From Firmicutes bacterium UBA5201 (lineage in GTDB: Bacteria > Bacillota > Clostridia > Peptostreptococcales > Acidaminobacteraceae): a stretch of DNA of 64,000 nucleotides. This document shows positions 1-8,060 of this stretch, piece by piece (positions within the stretch are counted from its first letter, which is position 1; every line of letters starts with the position of its first letter). The position numbers were made by a program, and so were the translations under genes. The DNA is taken from assembly GCA_002412775.1 (NCBI GenBank), contig DHVT01000015.1:124001-188000 (forward strand), in the 5' to 3' direction. The notes under the pieces were generated by a model. The model was not told the origin of the DNA. It ran no database searches and worked only from the letters and a program-made list of their open reading frames with translations.

Positions 1-1915
1 GGGTTTCTTTTTTCTCCGGCTTAGTATCGTCTTTATACCCCTTCGGTTTCTCAAATGACGAAACTGGTGTATTTTCTAAAGATATAAGCATAATGGATTG
101 AAAGATACTGGCAGGGTGACTCCCGCCAGTGGATTGCATGATCAGACTTGGATCGAGTGTGTCATAACCCACCCAGATGGCGGTTACAAGCTCAGGTGTA
201 TAACCGACAAACCAGGAATCTCTTGTCCCTGAAAGCCCTTTGAATGCCTCTATGGCTGGCAGCTCGGTGGTTCCCGTTTTTCCAGCTGCAGGCCTTCCAA
301 GATTGGCACCTTTACCGGTCCCTTCATTGATGACGCCCATGAGCATATCGGTCATGGCGTAAGCAACTTCAGGAGTGGTGACGGTTACGGATTCAGTGAT
401 GCCCTTGACCAATAGGTCCCCATCGTTTGTGGTGATTTTTCTGATGGAGTGGGCAGTGTTCATGACGCCTGCATTTGGAAAAACACTGAACGCTTGGGCC
501 ATTTCAAGTGGCGATACACCGTTTGTCATGCCACCGAGCGCTAGACTCAAGTTGTGATCATTTTTATCAACCGGAATTCCGACTGCCTTTAAAAAAGCAA
601 TGCCTTTATCGATTCCAATGTCATTGAGTACTGCTACTGCAGGGATGTTGTATGAATTGATCAGCGCTTGGTATAAAGTCACTTTGCCATGAAAGGTCCT
701 ATCATAGTTGTTTGGCACGTAGCCATTGAAATCGGTCTCTTCATCGATAAGTTCTGAATTCTTGTTGTACCCATTTTCAAGTGAAGGTGCGTAGACCGCA
801 AGCGGTTTGATTGATGAACCGGGTTGTCGTATGAGTTCGGTTGCACGGTTGTAACCGCGATAATAATATTGTCCACGGTATCCGATCAGACCACGTATGG
901 CCCCTGTTGTTGGATCTAAAACAATTGCACCACTTTGAATGAGTTCATCAGCGCTACTTTCTGGAAACAGGGCATCGTTCGCATATGTCGCTTCAATGGC
1001 ATTTTGAACCACAGGATCGAGGGTGGTGTAAATATTGAGCCCACCTATCAGAACGACTTCTTCACTTAAACCAAGTGTGTTGATGGCTTCATCGATGACA
1101 TGATCCACGTAGCTTGGGTATAATCCATTAGTTTGAACAAGTTCTTTCGTACGGAGCACAATGTCAGTTGCGACTGCTTGGTTGTAATTCTGCTCATCAA
1201 TGGTGCCTGCATCATAAAGCAATCCAAGTATTAAATCTCTACGTTCCTTTGCTTTTTCATAGTTTGCATAGGGTGAATAAATGGTCGGAGCTTTAGGCAA
1301 TGCCGCAAGGAGTGCCGCTTCTTCAAGCGTTACCGACTCAATGTCTTTACCAAAATACATTTGTGCGGCATTTTGAATACCCCAGACGCCTTCACCAAAA
1401 TAGATTTGATTGAGATAGAGTTCCAAAATCTCATCTTTTGAGTATTTGCTTTCAATACGCAAAGCAGTAATAGCTTCTTTGAATTTTCGGGTGTAGGTTT
1501 GCTCTTTTGTTAGAAACAGGTTCTTGGACAATTGTTGTGTTATAGTACTACCGCCCTCGACAATGCCTCCAGCTTTGGTGTTTCTCCAAAGTGAACGTAT
1601 GATTCCACGAACATCTATCCCAGAATGGTCGTAAAAGCGCTTGTCTTCAACGCTTGTGATCGCCTCAATGAATACATCAGGAATGGTTTCAATGGGTACT
1701 GCCGCGAATTTGACTGTGGAACGTTCCGAGATCACGGCATCATTTTTATCATAAATAATGAGTGGTTTTGGAAGTGGATTCTCAAGAACACTTATGTCGA
1801 GGCTAAATGCGCTTACCGTAAAGATCAGTATGACGATCAATACCAATCCTGCAAGTAGCCCTCCTCCAATTAGTAAGCTTTTTATGATTTGGTCTTTACC
1901 CTGTGGGAGCTTCAT
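1..1915 (-). CDS. Class A penicillin-binding protein (PBP1A family), C-terminus cut by window edge
   Basis: Bifunctional peptidoglycan synthase: an N-terminal membrane anchor (about residues 10-32, GGGLLAGLVLIVILIFTVSA), a GT51 glycosyltransferase domain with EDKRFYDHSGID and GGSTITQQLSKNLF, then a transpeptidase domain with the catalytic SXXK (RQPGSSIKPLAVY), SYN (LINSYNIPA) and KTG (AGKTGTTELP). About 638 residues are visible; the reading frame is still open at base 1 in a Lys/Glu/Pro-rich tail. Start chosen at the ATG of MKLPQGK, preceded by an AAAGG about 12 bases away; upstream in-frame ATGs at 1948 and 1957 lack a ribosome binding site. A second, shorter GT51 gene lies at 25.3 kb. Family assignment is secure; its cellular role (elongation or sporulation) cannot be told. 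Confidence 0.95.
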   Translation of the reverse strand, partial: MKLPQGKDQIIKSLLIGGGLLAGLVLIVILIFTVSAFSLDISVLENPLPKPLIIYDKNDAVISERSTVKFAAVPIETIPDVFIEAITSVEDKRFYDHSGIDVRGIIRSLWRNTKAGGIVEGGSTITQQLSKNLFLTKEQTYTRKFKEAITALRIESKYSKDEILELYLNQIYFGEGVWGIQNAAQMYFGKDIESVTLEEAALLAALPKAPTIYSPYANYEKAKERRDLILGLLYDAGTIDEQNYNQAVATDIVLRTKELVQTNGLYPSYVDHVIDEAINTLGLSEEVVLIGGLNIYTTLDPVVQNAIEATYANDALFPESSADELIQSGAIVLDPTTGAIRGLIGYRGQYYYRGYNRATELIRQPGSSIKPLAVYAPSLENGYNKNSELIDEETDFNGYVPNNYDRTFHGKVTLYQALINSYNIPAVAVLNDIGIDKGIAFLKAVGIPVDKNDHNLSLALGGMTNGVSPLEMAQAFSVFPNAGVMNTAHSIRKITTNDGDLLVKGITESVTVTTPEVAYAMTDMLMGVINEGTGKGANLGRPAAGKTGTTELPAIEAFKGLSGTRDSWFVGYTPELVTAIWVGYDTLDPSLIMQSTGGSHPASIFQSIMLISLENTPVSSFEKPKGYKDDTKPEKKET

Positions 1916-2081
1916 AGGAAGCACCAACCTTTCGTTTGTAATGTACATTATTTTCATAAAAATAATAAACAACCAAATTTCCAGCAAATGTGGAAGAAAT
2001 GGTTGTTCGATATCAGCGTGATCAATTGAATGATATACATTTTCAGTATCTTTGCTTCATTTGGCATTATGTTAACTATTA

Positions 2082-2090
2082 ATTATACCA
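2082..2090 (-). promoter_or_regulatory. Putative extended -10 promoter for the PBP gene
   Basis: On the minus strand this reads TGGTATAAT, an extended -10 (TGN-TATAAT). No convincing -35 lies 16-18 bases upstream. It would give a leader of about 160 bases before the PBP start. This divergent gap (1916-2214) holds otherwise only the promoter of the rightward gene. Confidence 0.4.
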
Positions 2091-2124
2091 CACAATAAAC
2101 AATACGCCTAAAATTTGAATTTCG

Positions 2125-2154
2125 GTTACAGTTAGGCTATGATTAAAGTATAAT
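2125..2154 (+). promoter_or_regulatory. Putative sigma-A promoter for the LRR lipoprotein gene
   Basis: GTTACA, an 18-base spacer, then a perfect TATAAT (2149-2154), about 60 bases before the start at 2215. Confidence 0.5.
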
Positions 2155-2214
2155 GTAATCAACTCGGCTTGGACGGTCTGTAATTTAATGGAATGGGATA
2201 TAAGGAGCAAACTC

Positions 2215-3642
2215 ATGAATGTAAAAACGATTTTATTATTTTTAGTAGTATTGGTTGTAGTCACCACTATAAGCGCATGTTCAGTGTCATCAGACATCGC
2301 AACAGGGAATTATTTCGAGTTTGATTCCGAGACAGGTGCGATTATAAAATATCATCCACGAGGCATTGAAGGCGATTTGAAATTGATATCAGACCTAATA
2401 GTTCCAAATGAGATCGATGGCGTCAAGGTCAGAAGTATCCGACCACATGCATTCAACTATGAAACTGAACTGAAAAGCATTGTACTTTCAGAATACATAA
2501 CAGAAATTGATGATTTTGCCTTCTACGGATGCAAAGCTCTGACGAAAGTGATCATGGGAGATCAAGTGGTGAAAGTCGGTGATTCGGCATTCTATGGCTG
2601 TGAGTCATTAAAAGCAGTGACTTTTGGCAGCAATGTGGAGTCTATAGGTAAAGATGCGTTCAATGGTGCAAGGGCTATGACGGCAATCGTTCTGCCTGAT
2701 CAATTGAAACAGATTGGTGAGGGTGCATTTTGGGGCCTTAGAAATGTCGAACGTATCGACCTTGGTAATGGTCTTGAAACCATAGGGAAATATGCATTCT
2801 TTGGTGTAGGCAGTTATGAAGGTATCGAACTCGTGATTCCTCAAAGTATAAAATATATTGGAGAATCAGCATTCTCGAATATTATGATAAAACAAGTCTA
2901 TTTTCACGCTGAGGATGTGACATTTGAAGTGGAAGATTCAGATTTGATGTCGGAGACACTGATCACTAAACTGTCAGGCGAAGACAATCCAGTGGGGTAT
3001 TATTACATGGAACCTGGAACAGGTTGGATCAAGGTTCCACTTGATGCATTAAAGACGCCAGTTGATTTCACTAGGATAATGGTAATAATATTGGGAATCT
3101 ATTGTTTGTGTGCTTTCTTCTACTTGCTATCCGGTAAACAACATGTGCTTGGTGCGCTTTGGGAGTTGGTACCTTTTACTTTGGTATTCATTGTGATAAT
3201 AATGGGACTTAAAATCAATCCTTTAGGTGAACTGGTTGCAGATTTTTCAGTTCCATATCCAATCTATTTTGGGTTTTTAGTAGGTCTCTTTGGAATGAAT
3301 CTCATAAACCGATATACCTATATCTGCTACAACTGGAGTTATAACGATGCGATACAAGTAGTCAATGATTTGATGAAAAAAAGTGAAGTTGAATTTCAGA
3401 GGGAAGAAGAAGCTCCTGGTGGGAAATACTCATTCGTTTTCAAGGATTTGAATCGCATATATTTGACAAAAGGTTTCGGTGAAGTGAGAATCGACATGAA
3501 GGAAATCAAGGGGCTCTCATTACCAAAAGAAATTATAAAAGAGATGAAAAAAAATTCATCTCCTAATTGGGGGCTTAAATTGTCTTCATCAGCAATTCGA
3601 TATCTGGCGATTGGACTTTTGCTATTGAGTTATATTTTTTAG
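2215..3642 (+). CDS. Leucine-rich-repeat (BspA/LRR_5-type) lipoprotein with C-terminal membrane domain
   Basis: A 475-aa protein. The N-terminus is a lipoprotein signal (hydrophobic stretch then TISAC, lipidated Cys near residue 21). Residues about 45-250 carry BspA-like leucine-rich repeats, recognisable by recurring I-x-x-x-AF-x-GC/GA units such as EIDDFAFYGCKALT and VGDSAFYGCESLK. Three or so hydrophobic segments follow (about 280-300, 310-330, 345-365), then a charged roughly 80-residue domain and a final C-terminal membrane segment. The start is set by AAGGAG 7 bases upstream of the ATG at 2215; an ATG at 2188 lacks a site and would bury the signal peptide. LRR_5 proteins often mediate adhesion, but linkage to a multi-spanning C-terminus is unusual and the role is unknown. 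Confidence 0.8.
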   Translation: MNVKTILLFLVVLVVVTTISACSVSSDIATGNYFEFDSETGAIIKYHPRGIEGDLKLISDLIVPNEIDGVKVRSIRPHAFNYETELKSIVLSEYITEIDDFAFYGCKALTKVIMGDQVVKVGDSAFYGCESLKAVTFGSNVESIGKDAFNGARAMTAIVLPDQLKQIGEGAFWGLRNVERIDLGNGLETIGKYAFFGVGSYEGIELVIPQSIKYIGESAFSNIMIKQVYFHAEDVTFEVEDSDLMSETLITKLSGEDNPVGYYYMEPGTGWIKVPLDALKTPVDFTRIMVIILGIYCLCAFFYLLSGKQHVLGALWELVPFTLVFIVIIMGLKINPLGELVADFSVPYPIYFGFLVGLFGMNLINRYTYICYNWSYNDAIQVVNDLMKKSEVEFQREEEAPGGKYSFVFKDLNRIYLTKGFGEVRIDMKEIKGLSLPKEIIKEMKKNSSPNWGLKLSSSAIRYLAIGLLLLSYIF

Positions 3643-3651
3643 AATTGTTGT

Positions 3652-4512
3652 TTAATACTCATCCAAGAAACTGTATTTTTCACCATTGGAACGCCAACCG
3701 ACTATACCGTCCATGTTGACGTTATGGGCAGATTGCAGGATGCATTTGTCGACGTCAGGGTGCGTCTTTTTGAGTGTTGCAATGAGTTCTTTCATTTCTC
3801 TGCGTTTGCTTGAAGTTTTCTTTGCTGCGACAACACAACCGCAATTCATTGGGACCAGTCCAGTGCTTTGGATGAATCTTTTGATTTCAACTTCACGTAC
3901 ATAATAGAGTGGGCGGATGAGTTCGAGACCTTCAAAGTTGTCTGATTTGAGTCTGGGCATCATTGTTTTGGTCATACCCGCATAAAAAATGTTCATGAGC
4001 TGAGTTTCGATCACATCGTCAAAATGATGGCCCAGTGCCAATTTGTTGCATCCGAGTTCTTGAGCCTTTGCATAGAGTGTGCCTCTTCTCATCTTAGCGC
4101 ATAAGTAACAAGGATAATCGCTTGAAATCGTACCGACAACATTGAAAATCGGTGCGTCGAAAAATGTGATCGGAATTTCAAGGTGAGCGCAATTGGCTTT
4201 CAAAAGCGCCTCGTTTTCTGGGTGGTAGCCAGGATTCATTGCGAGAAATTCGATGTTGAATGGGACATCTCCATGCTTTTGTAGTTCCTGCATCAATTTG
4301 CAGAGTAAGAGACTGTCTTTGCCACCGGATACGCCGATGCCGATGGTGTCGCCTTCTTCAACTAAGTTGAATTCTTTGACGCCTTTTATGAACTTATTCC
4401 AAAGCACTTTTCTATATGTTTTAATGAGGCTTCTTTCAATTTCTTTCACAGTTTTAAGGTCCACACTTGGCATGATGATTTCACATCCGCTGCCGCTTAT
4501 TGTATTTTGCAT
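3652..4512 (-). CDS. TtcA/TilS-type PP-loop ATP pyrophosphatase (tRNA 2-thiolation family)
   Basis: A 286-aa member of the PP-loop ATPase family that adenylates a tRNA base for sulfur insertion. The PP-loop is SGGKDS (in GIGVSGGKDSLLL). A pair of cysteines in PCYLCAKMRRG and further Cys in PMNCGCVV fit the Fe-S-binding TtcA branch; the GHHFDDVIET motif is also typical. Start at the ATG of MQNTISG because AGGAG sits 5 bases upstream; the longer form starting at 4530 would place that site inside the gene. It converges on the LRR gene with a 9-base gap and no obvious terminator between them. The family is secure; the exact modified base is inferred. Confidence 0.88.
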   Translation of the reverse strand: MQNTISGSGCEIIMPSVDLKTVKEIERSLIKTYRKVLWNKFIKGVKEFNLVEEGDTIGIGVSGGKDSLLLCKLMQELQKHGDVPFNIEFLAMNPGYHPENEALLKANCAHLEIPITFFDAPIFNVVGTISSDYPCYLCAKMRRGTLYAKAQELGCNKLALGHHFDDVIETQLMNIFYAGMTKTMMPRLKSDNFEGLELIRPLYYVREVEIKRFIQSTGLVPMNCGCVVAAKKTSSKRREMKELIATLKKTHPDVDKCILQSAHNVNMDGIVGWRSNGEKYSFLDEY

Positions 4513-4661
4513 TATAGCTCCTATTATCATAAGTTTAGATGAATATTTCTGCTTGTGATTATACTATACGGAGCAGGATTTGTAAAATGTTAAGAGAATG
4601 AAATCAATTGCCTGGTTTTTTGACAGTTCCATGACAAAACGATTACAAATCGATTGTTTAA

Positions 4662-4691
4662 TTGACTATTAATTATCAATCGTGCTAATAT
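4662..4691 (+). promoter_or_regulatory. Sigma-A promoter of the small-peptide cluster
   Basis: TTGACT, an 18-base spacer and TAATAT, ending about 31 bases before the start of the 31-aa peptide at 4723. The predicted transcript reads first through that peptide and then into the hairpin at 4855. Confidence 0.6.
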
Positions 4692-4722
4692 GAAGTTAAT
4701 AAAACGAAAGGAGGTTATGCAA

Positions 4723-4818
4723 ATGTTAATTACTACTATCATCACTACTAAAATTGAAGGTTTTAAAAATGAAATGACATATTGTACTGACACTCCGTGT
4801 TTAGGTGATTTGCTTTAG
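4723..4818 (+). CDS. 31-aa Thr/Ile-rich peptide, possible leader peptide
   Basis: A very short reading frame with a strong AAGGAGG 8 bases upstream of the ATG at 4723 (another ATG at 4717 is only 2 bases from it). The peptide begins MLITTIITTKIEG and ends CTDTPCLGDLL, with two cysteines five residues apart. The run ITTIITT resembles threonine/isoleucine attenuation leader peptides, and an intrinsic terminator starts 37 bases after its stop. No Thr or Ile biosynthesis gene follows; the next genes are two 41-aa proteins and two GNAT acetyltransferases. It could instead be a small functional or exported peptide. No homologue is recognised. Confidence 0.5.
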   Translation: MLITTIITTKIEGFKNEMTYCTDTPCLGDLL

Positions 4819-4854
4819 GTTTACATAGTAAACAGAGTATTTTATTGAGCGACG

Positions 4855-4888
4855 ACGGTGTATGCATATGTGCATGCGCCGTTTTTTT
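4855..4888 (+). terminator. Intrinsic terminator / attenuator hairpin
   Basis: A 12-bp stem (ACGGTGTATGCA with TGCATGCGCCGT, two G-U pairs), loop TATG, then seven T. It stands between the Thr/Ile-rich peptide and the 41-aa protein genes, the position expected of a transcription attenuator. Confidence 0.85.
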
Positions 4889-4926
4889 GTGCCTAAACGC
4901 AGGGGGATATGCGAAAGGGGTAAGCT

Positions 4927-5052
4927 ATGAATAACATAACAATGACGTATTTGTTCAACGATCTCAGTGGTAGAATTGTTTACAAACCATATGATGTTTT
5001 TGAAGAATATGCAAAAGACGACAAGCCGGACTACGTAAGATATACCAGATAG
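4927..5052 (+). CDS. 41-aa microprotein A, tandem paralogue of the next gene
   Basis: A short gene with AAAGGGG 5-6 bases before its ATG. The product (starts MNNITMTYLFND, ends PDYVRYTR) is acidic in the middle, aromatic-rich and has no signal peptide or membrane segment. It aligns along its whole length without gaps with the 41-aa product at 5090: shared LFND, GR, YKP-DVFE-YAK-D and DYVR-TR. Most differences are conservative (IVY/VIY, PYD/PFD, RYT/RFT), which is the pattern of selection on protein sequence and supports both being real. I do not recognise the family. Confidence 0.65.
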   Translation: MNNITMTYLFNDLSGRIVYKPYDVFEEYAKDDKPDYVRYTR

Positions 5053-5089
5053 TCAATCTGGGATTGTGATAAAAGAAAAGAGGTAAATT

Positions 5090-5215
5090 ATGATGAACGT
5101 ATCAATGCTACATTTATTCAACGATCCAAATGGTAGAGTGATCTATAAGCCATTTGATGTATTTGAAAAATATGCAAAAAACGATAAATCTGACTATGTT
5201 AGATTCACAAGATAA
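5090..5215 (+). CDS. 41-aa microprotein B, tandem paralogue of the previous gene
   Basis: Preceded by AAGAGGT about 5 bases before the first of two ATG codons (5090 and 5093). The product starts MMNVSMLHLFND and ends SDYVRFTR, matching microprotein A at roughly two thirds of positions with no gap. The 37-base spacer between the two genes has no terminator, so they are probably co-transcribed. A perfect hairpin follows 9 bases after the stop. Function unknown. Confidence 0.65.
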   Translation: MMNVSMLHLFNDPNGRVIYKPFDVFEKYAKNDKSDYVRFTR

Positions 5216-5224
5216 TGAATCGAG

Positions 5225-5250
5225 AGACTGCTTCTATGTGGAAGCAGTCT
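5225..5250 (+). terminator. Hairpin after the microprotein pair
   Basis: A perfect 10-bp stem (AGACTGCTTC / GAAGCAGTCT) with a 6-base loop, followed by TTCGTACTATT rather than a clean T run. It may be a weak terminator or an attenuator before the acetyltransferase genes. Confidence 0.6.
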
Positions 5251-5340
5251 TTCGTACTATTCAGAGAGGGATTTTTAGCACTAATGGCGAATTATACTGT
5301 AATTGGAACCCCATGGATTAACAGAGAAGGAGAAACTATC

Positions 5341-5919
5341 ATGACAAGAAACTTTTTTTACAAGCCAGAGATTATTGGTGATAAAGTAATCTTAAGACCT
5401 TTTGAGGAAAAAGATTGCGACATCATGATCGGTATTCTTGACGAACCAAATCTGAAAAAATTGACTGGATCCGTTTCTAACGATGTAGAGGCTAACAAAC
5501 CTTCAACTCCAGAAGAAAGAGATAAAATCAGAAAATGGTATATGTCTAGAAACGATCAAGACAATCGTTTGGATTTAGCGGTCGTTAGAAAGGATACGGG
5601 TCAGTTAGTTGGAGAGGTTGTTTTCAATGAATATGAAGCAGATACAGGAAATGTGAATTTTCGAATATTGTTAAGCGAATCGAGTTGCAATAAAGGTATT
5701 GGGACAGAGGCGATTTCGCTATTTATCAAATATGGTTTCGAAAAATTAATGTTTCATAAGATTAGTTTAGAAGTTTACAGCTTTAATCCCAGAGCTGAAA
5801 GGGTCTATCAAAAAGTTGGATTTATACTTGAAGGTGTTAGAAGAGAAGAATTTCTATACAACCAAGAATACATTGACGTTAAGCTCTATGGGCTACTGAA
5901 TCATGGAGGTGAAAAATGA
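5341..5919 (+). CDS. GNAT family N-acetyltransferase (RimJ/RimL-like)
   Basis: A 192-aa acetyl-CoA-dependent acetyltransferase of the RimJ/RimL (COG1670) type: VILRPFEEKDCDIM at the N-terminus, the acetyl-CoA pyrophosphate loop NKGIGTEAISLF, and the C-terminal FNPRAERVYQKVGF-EGVRREEF motif typical of this branch. Substrates in the family include ribosomal-protein N-termini, amino acids and some antibiotics; which applies here is unknown. The start is the ATG at 5341 with AAGGAG 8 bases upstream; a longer frame would begin inside the preceding hairpin region. Its stop overlaps the start of the next GNAT gene (ATGA), so the two are translationally coupled. Confidence 0.88.
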   Translation: MTRNFFYKPEIIGDKVILRPFEEKDCDIMIGILDEPNLKKLTGSVSNDVEANKPSTPEERDKIRKWYMSRNDQDNRLDLAVVRKDTGQLVGEVVFNEYEADTGNVNFRILLSESSCNKGIGTEAISLFIKYGFEKLMFHKISLEVYSFNPRAERVYQKVGFILEGVRREEFLYNQEYIDVKLYGLLNHGGEK

Positions 5920-6356
5920 TCAAAAAATTAGAACAAAACGATCTGAAAGCTTGTGCAGAAATAATGATGTCTGTATACAACAATGAACATTGGCAGTGTC
6001 ATTGGACACTTGATACTGCCATGAGTTATTTACAGGATTATTTTGAGAGCAAGAAGTTCGTAGGATATGCATTATGGATTGACGGTAAAATCCAAGGAGC
6101 CATATTCTGTCATGAGAAAATTTGGTGGAACAGTAATGAGGTCTTTGTGGATGAGATGTTTATATCACCAGAAATTCAAAGACGAGGATATGGGACTAAG
6201 TTGCTTAAAGCTGTTGAGAGTTATGTAAAAGAACATCGACTTGCGGGTTTTACACTATCAACCAATCGTTATACACCAGCACCAAATTTTTATCGGAAAA
6301 ATGGATTTTCAGATGCTGAGCATGTCCTGTTCATGTATAAAGAAACAGTGACTTAA
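5916..6356 (+). CDS. GNAT family N-acetyltransferase
   Basis: A 146-aa single-domain GNAT protein. The acetyl-CoA loop is QRRGYGTKLLKAV (about residues 88-100), preceded by a beta-bulge segment VFVDEMFISPE, and the C-terminus has FYRKNGF. It starts in an ATGA overlap with the upstream GNAT gene, indicating a coupled pair. It differs clearly from its neighbour, so this is not a recent duplication. Substrate unknown. Confidence 0.85.
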   Translation: MIKKLEQNDLKACAEIMMSVYNNEHWQCHWTLDTAMSYLQDYFESKKFVGYALWIDGKIQGAIFCHEKIWWNSNEVFVDEMFISPEIQRRGYGTKLLKAVESYVKEHRLAGFTLSTNRYTPAPNFYRKNGFSDAEHVLFMYKETVT

Positions 6357-6389
6357 AACGGTGAGTAACGGAGAAGTGTGGAGGTATTT

Positions 6390-7253
6390 ATGATGACGAA
6401 AAAATGGTTATCAGTTCTGATTGTTATCTTGTTAGTTGCGATTTCATCCATAGGGGTCTTTTCCGATGGGGTTGAGGTTGAAAAAACGGTAGTCAATGCT
6501 TATGGTGATGAGGTTGTACTTTTTGGTCAAGGAATCTATGCATTTGAAAGTGCTTTTAAAGCCCCGATTCTGAAGGGTACGGATTTTGTTTTCCTGGTTC
6601 TGATTGCACCAAGTTTTATCTATTTTGAGTGGATATCAAGGATGAAGCCTTTGAAGAAAGATTTGATCATTCTCGGGTATTTGACAAGTCTTATGTACTA
6701 TTCTTCTGCACTTGCATTTGGAGTATCATATAATAAGCTAATTCTATTGTATATAATACTGTTCTCATTGGTGTTTTTCAAACTGTGGGATGTTTTAGCG
6801 CATTTGGATTTTAAGGCAATTGATAGAATAATCGCTGAAAAACAATCCCCAAAGGGAGTTCGAATTTTTTTAGTGATTGCAGGATCATCTGTTTTGATTT
6901 GGTTGGTTGAGATTATCAATTCAATATTTACTGGAAGACCACCAATACATATTGGTTTAAGTACAACTGAACCGACATTCATAAAAGATTTGGCATTAAT
7001 ATTACCATTATGTTGGTTATCATCCCATTGGATCGGCAAGAAAAAGGCTATTGGTGTGGTAATAGGTTCTATGATGCTGATCTTGTGTGGAATTATTGGA
7101 ATGATAGTAATTTCGCAGTCGGTTTTCCAATATCAATATGATGTGATCGTATCTATTCAGGAAAGTTTCCTATTTGTTGTTCCATTCGTGATTTTAAGTA
7201 TATTATCGTTTAGCTTTGTGAATAAACTTCTAAAGTGGGGCATTGATTCTTGA
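6390..7253 (+). CDS. Multi-spanning membrane protein of unknown function
   Basis: About 287 aa. The first hydrophobic segment (about residues 4-24) is signal-anchor-like, followed by a roughly 40-residue outward-facing stretch and six or seven further membrane segments (around 60-80, 95-115, 118-140, 160-182, 205-222, 228-250, 262-280). No motif identifies it. GGAGG lies 5 bases before the ATG at 6390 (8 before the ATG at 6393). It begins 33 bases after the GNAT pair and may belong to the same transcript; a hairpin follows its stop. Confidence 0.65.
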   Translation: MMTKKWLSVLIVILLVAISSIGVFSDGVEVEKTVVNAYGDEVVLFGQGIYAFESAFKAPILKGTDFVFLVLIAPSFIYFEWISRMKPLKKDLIILGYLTSLMYYSSALAFGVSYNKLILLYIILFSLVFFKLWDVLAHLDFKAIDRIIAEKQSPKGVRIFLVIAGSSVLIWLVEIINSIFTGRPPIHIGLSTTEPTFIKDLALILPLCWLSSHWIGKKKAIGVVIGSMMLILCGIIGMIVISQSVFQYQYDVIVSIQESFLFVVPFVILSILSFSFVNKLLKWGIDS

Positions 7254-7267
7254 AACATCAAAAAAAT

Positions 7268-7300
7268 GAATGGCTCTTCTCATGATGTGAAGAACCATTC
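7268..7300 (+). terminator. Probable terminator hairpin
   Basis: GAATGG-C-TCTTC pairs with GAAGA-A-CCATTC around a 9-base loop, 14 bases after the membrane-protein stop and before the convergent small secreted-protein gene. The T run is poor on this strand (TTAATTA); on the other strand it is followed by an A-run complement (TTTTTTGATG), so it may serve both genes. Confidence 0.55.
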
Positions 7301-7317
7301 TTAATTAGGAGTAAAGC

Positions 7318-7503
7318 CTATTGCATACACTCAGTCATTTGAAGACAACCAGAAACGCCTTGATCCATTTTTTGGGCGCATTCAGCAACGTGTTGACCAC
7401 CTTTTACGGTTGCCATTTTTGAAACGTTGTTAGCTGCAAAAGTAGAGCCTGATGATGCTAGAATTATTAAGCTTAAAAGTGATATTGAGATGATTTTTTT
7501 CAT
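7318..7503 (-). CDS. Small secreted protein (61 aa, mature about 38 aa, three Cys)
   Basis: A textbook signal peptide (MKKIISISLLSLIILASSG then STFA-A, cleavage near residue 23) with AGGAGG 7 bases before the ATG. The mature part contains one His and three cysteines (HVAECAQKMDQGVSGCLQMTEC), spaced 9 and 6 residues apart. It could be a metal-binding or disulfide-linked exported peptide, or a signalling peptide. No family recognised. It is transcribed alone, opposite to its neighbours. Confidence 0.65.
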   Translation of the reverse strand: MKKIISISLLSLIILASSGSTFAANNVSKMATVKGGQHVAECAQKMDQGVSGCLQMTECMQ

Positions 7504-7651
7504 TTTTAGTCCTCCTGTTTATCGGTTGTGATGTGCTATGGTTTTTATGACCATATCTATTTATAACGGATAATTGTGGCATAATTATGACACGAGAATT
7601 GAATGAAATGCAACCAAGTGGATATAAATTAAAGCACAAGGAGTGTTGATC

Positions 7652-8017
7652 ATGAACAGTAAAGTAGATGAATTTATCAATTCAAATGTGTTAGAGATGT
7701 ATCGTCCAATAATTGACCAGTTTAGGGAGCTAGTAAAAAGGGAGTTTCCAGAGCTTAAAGAAGAAATGCGCGGTGGGACGGAAAAGTATTATGGCGTCCC
7801 AGTCTATAGATTCAATAGAATCGTGATTACGATCAGTCCGACAAAAAAAGGAGTTACATTCGCTTTCTCCGAGGGCAAGAGATTTGAAGACCAATATGGT
7901 CTATTAGAGGGGAAAGGAAATAAAACTCTAAATTTAAGAATCAGTAACCCCCAAGAGTTTAGCGATGAAATCTTGAGATATTATATCAGGCAAGCTATTG
8001 AATTGGATAAAGCCTAA
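7652..8017 (+). CDS. DUF1801 (YdhG-like) family protein
   Basis: A 121-aa protein with the DUF1801 pattern: an N-terminal helix (IDQFRELVKREFPE), then EEMRGGTEKYYGVPVYRF-R and a strand-rich segment IVITISPTKKGVTFAFSEG. Proteins of this fold are small cytoplasmic proteins, often annotated as iron chaperone-like, without a settled function. The ATG at 7652 follows AAGGAG by 8 bases. A second DUF1801 gene lies at 19905 in this window. It is followed by a YdeI-like gene 43 bases on, probably in one transcript. Confidence 0.72.
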   Translation: MNSKVDEFINSNVLEMYRPIIDQFRELVKREFPELKEEMRGGTEKYYGVPVYRFNRIVITISPTKKGVTFAFSEGKRFEDQYGLLEGKGNKTLNLRISNPQEFSDEILRYYIRQAIELDKA

Positions 8018-8060
8018 GCATTGCTCCACACATTTGACAGCAATCCGAAAGGAGGATGTT

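Noticed and set aside
4590..4793. A 67-aa frame opposite the Thr/Ile-rich peptide
   Set aside because: It has no ribosome binding site and runs over the promoter of the well-signalled peptide on the other strand.
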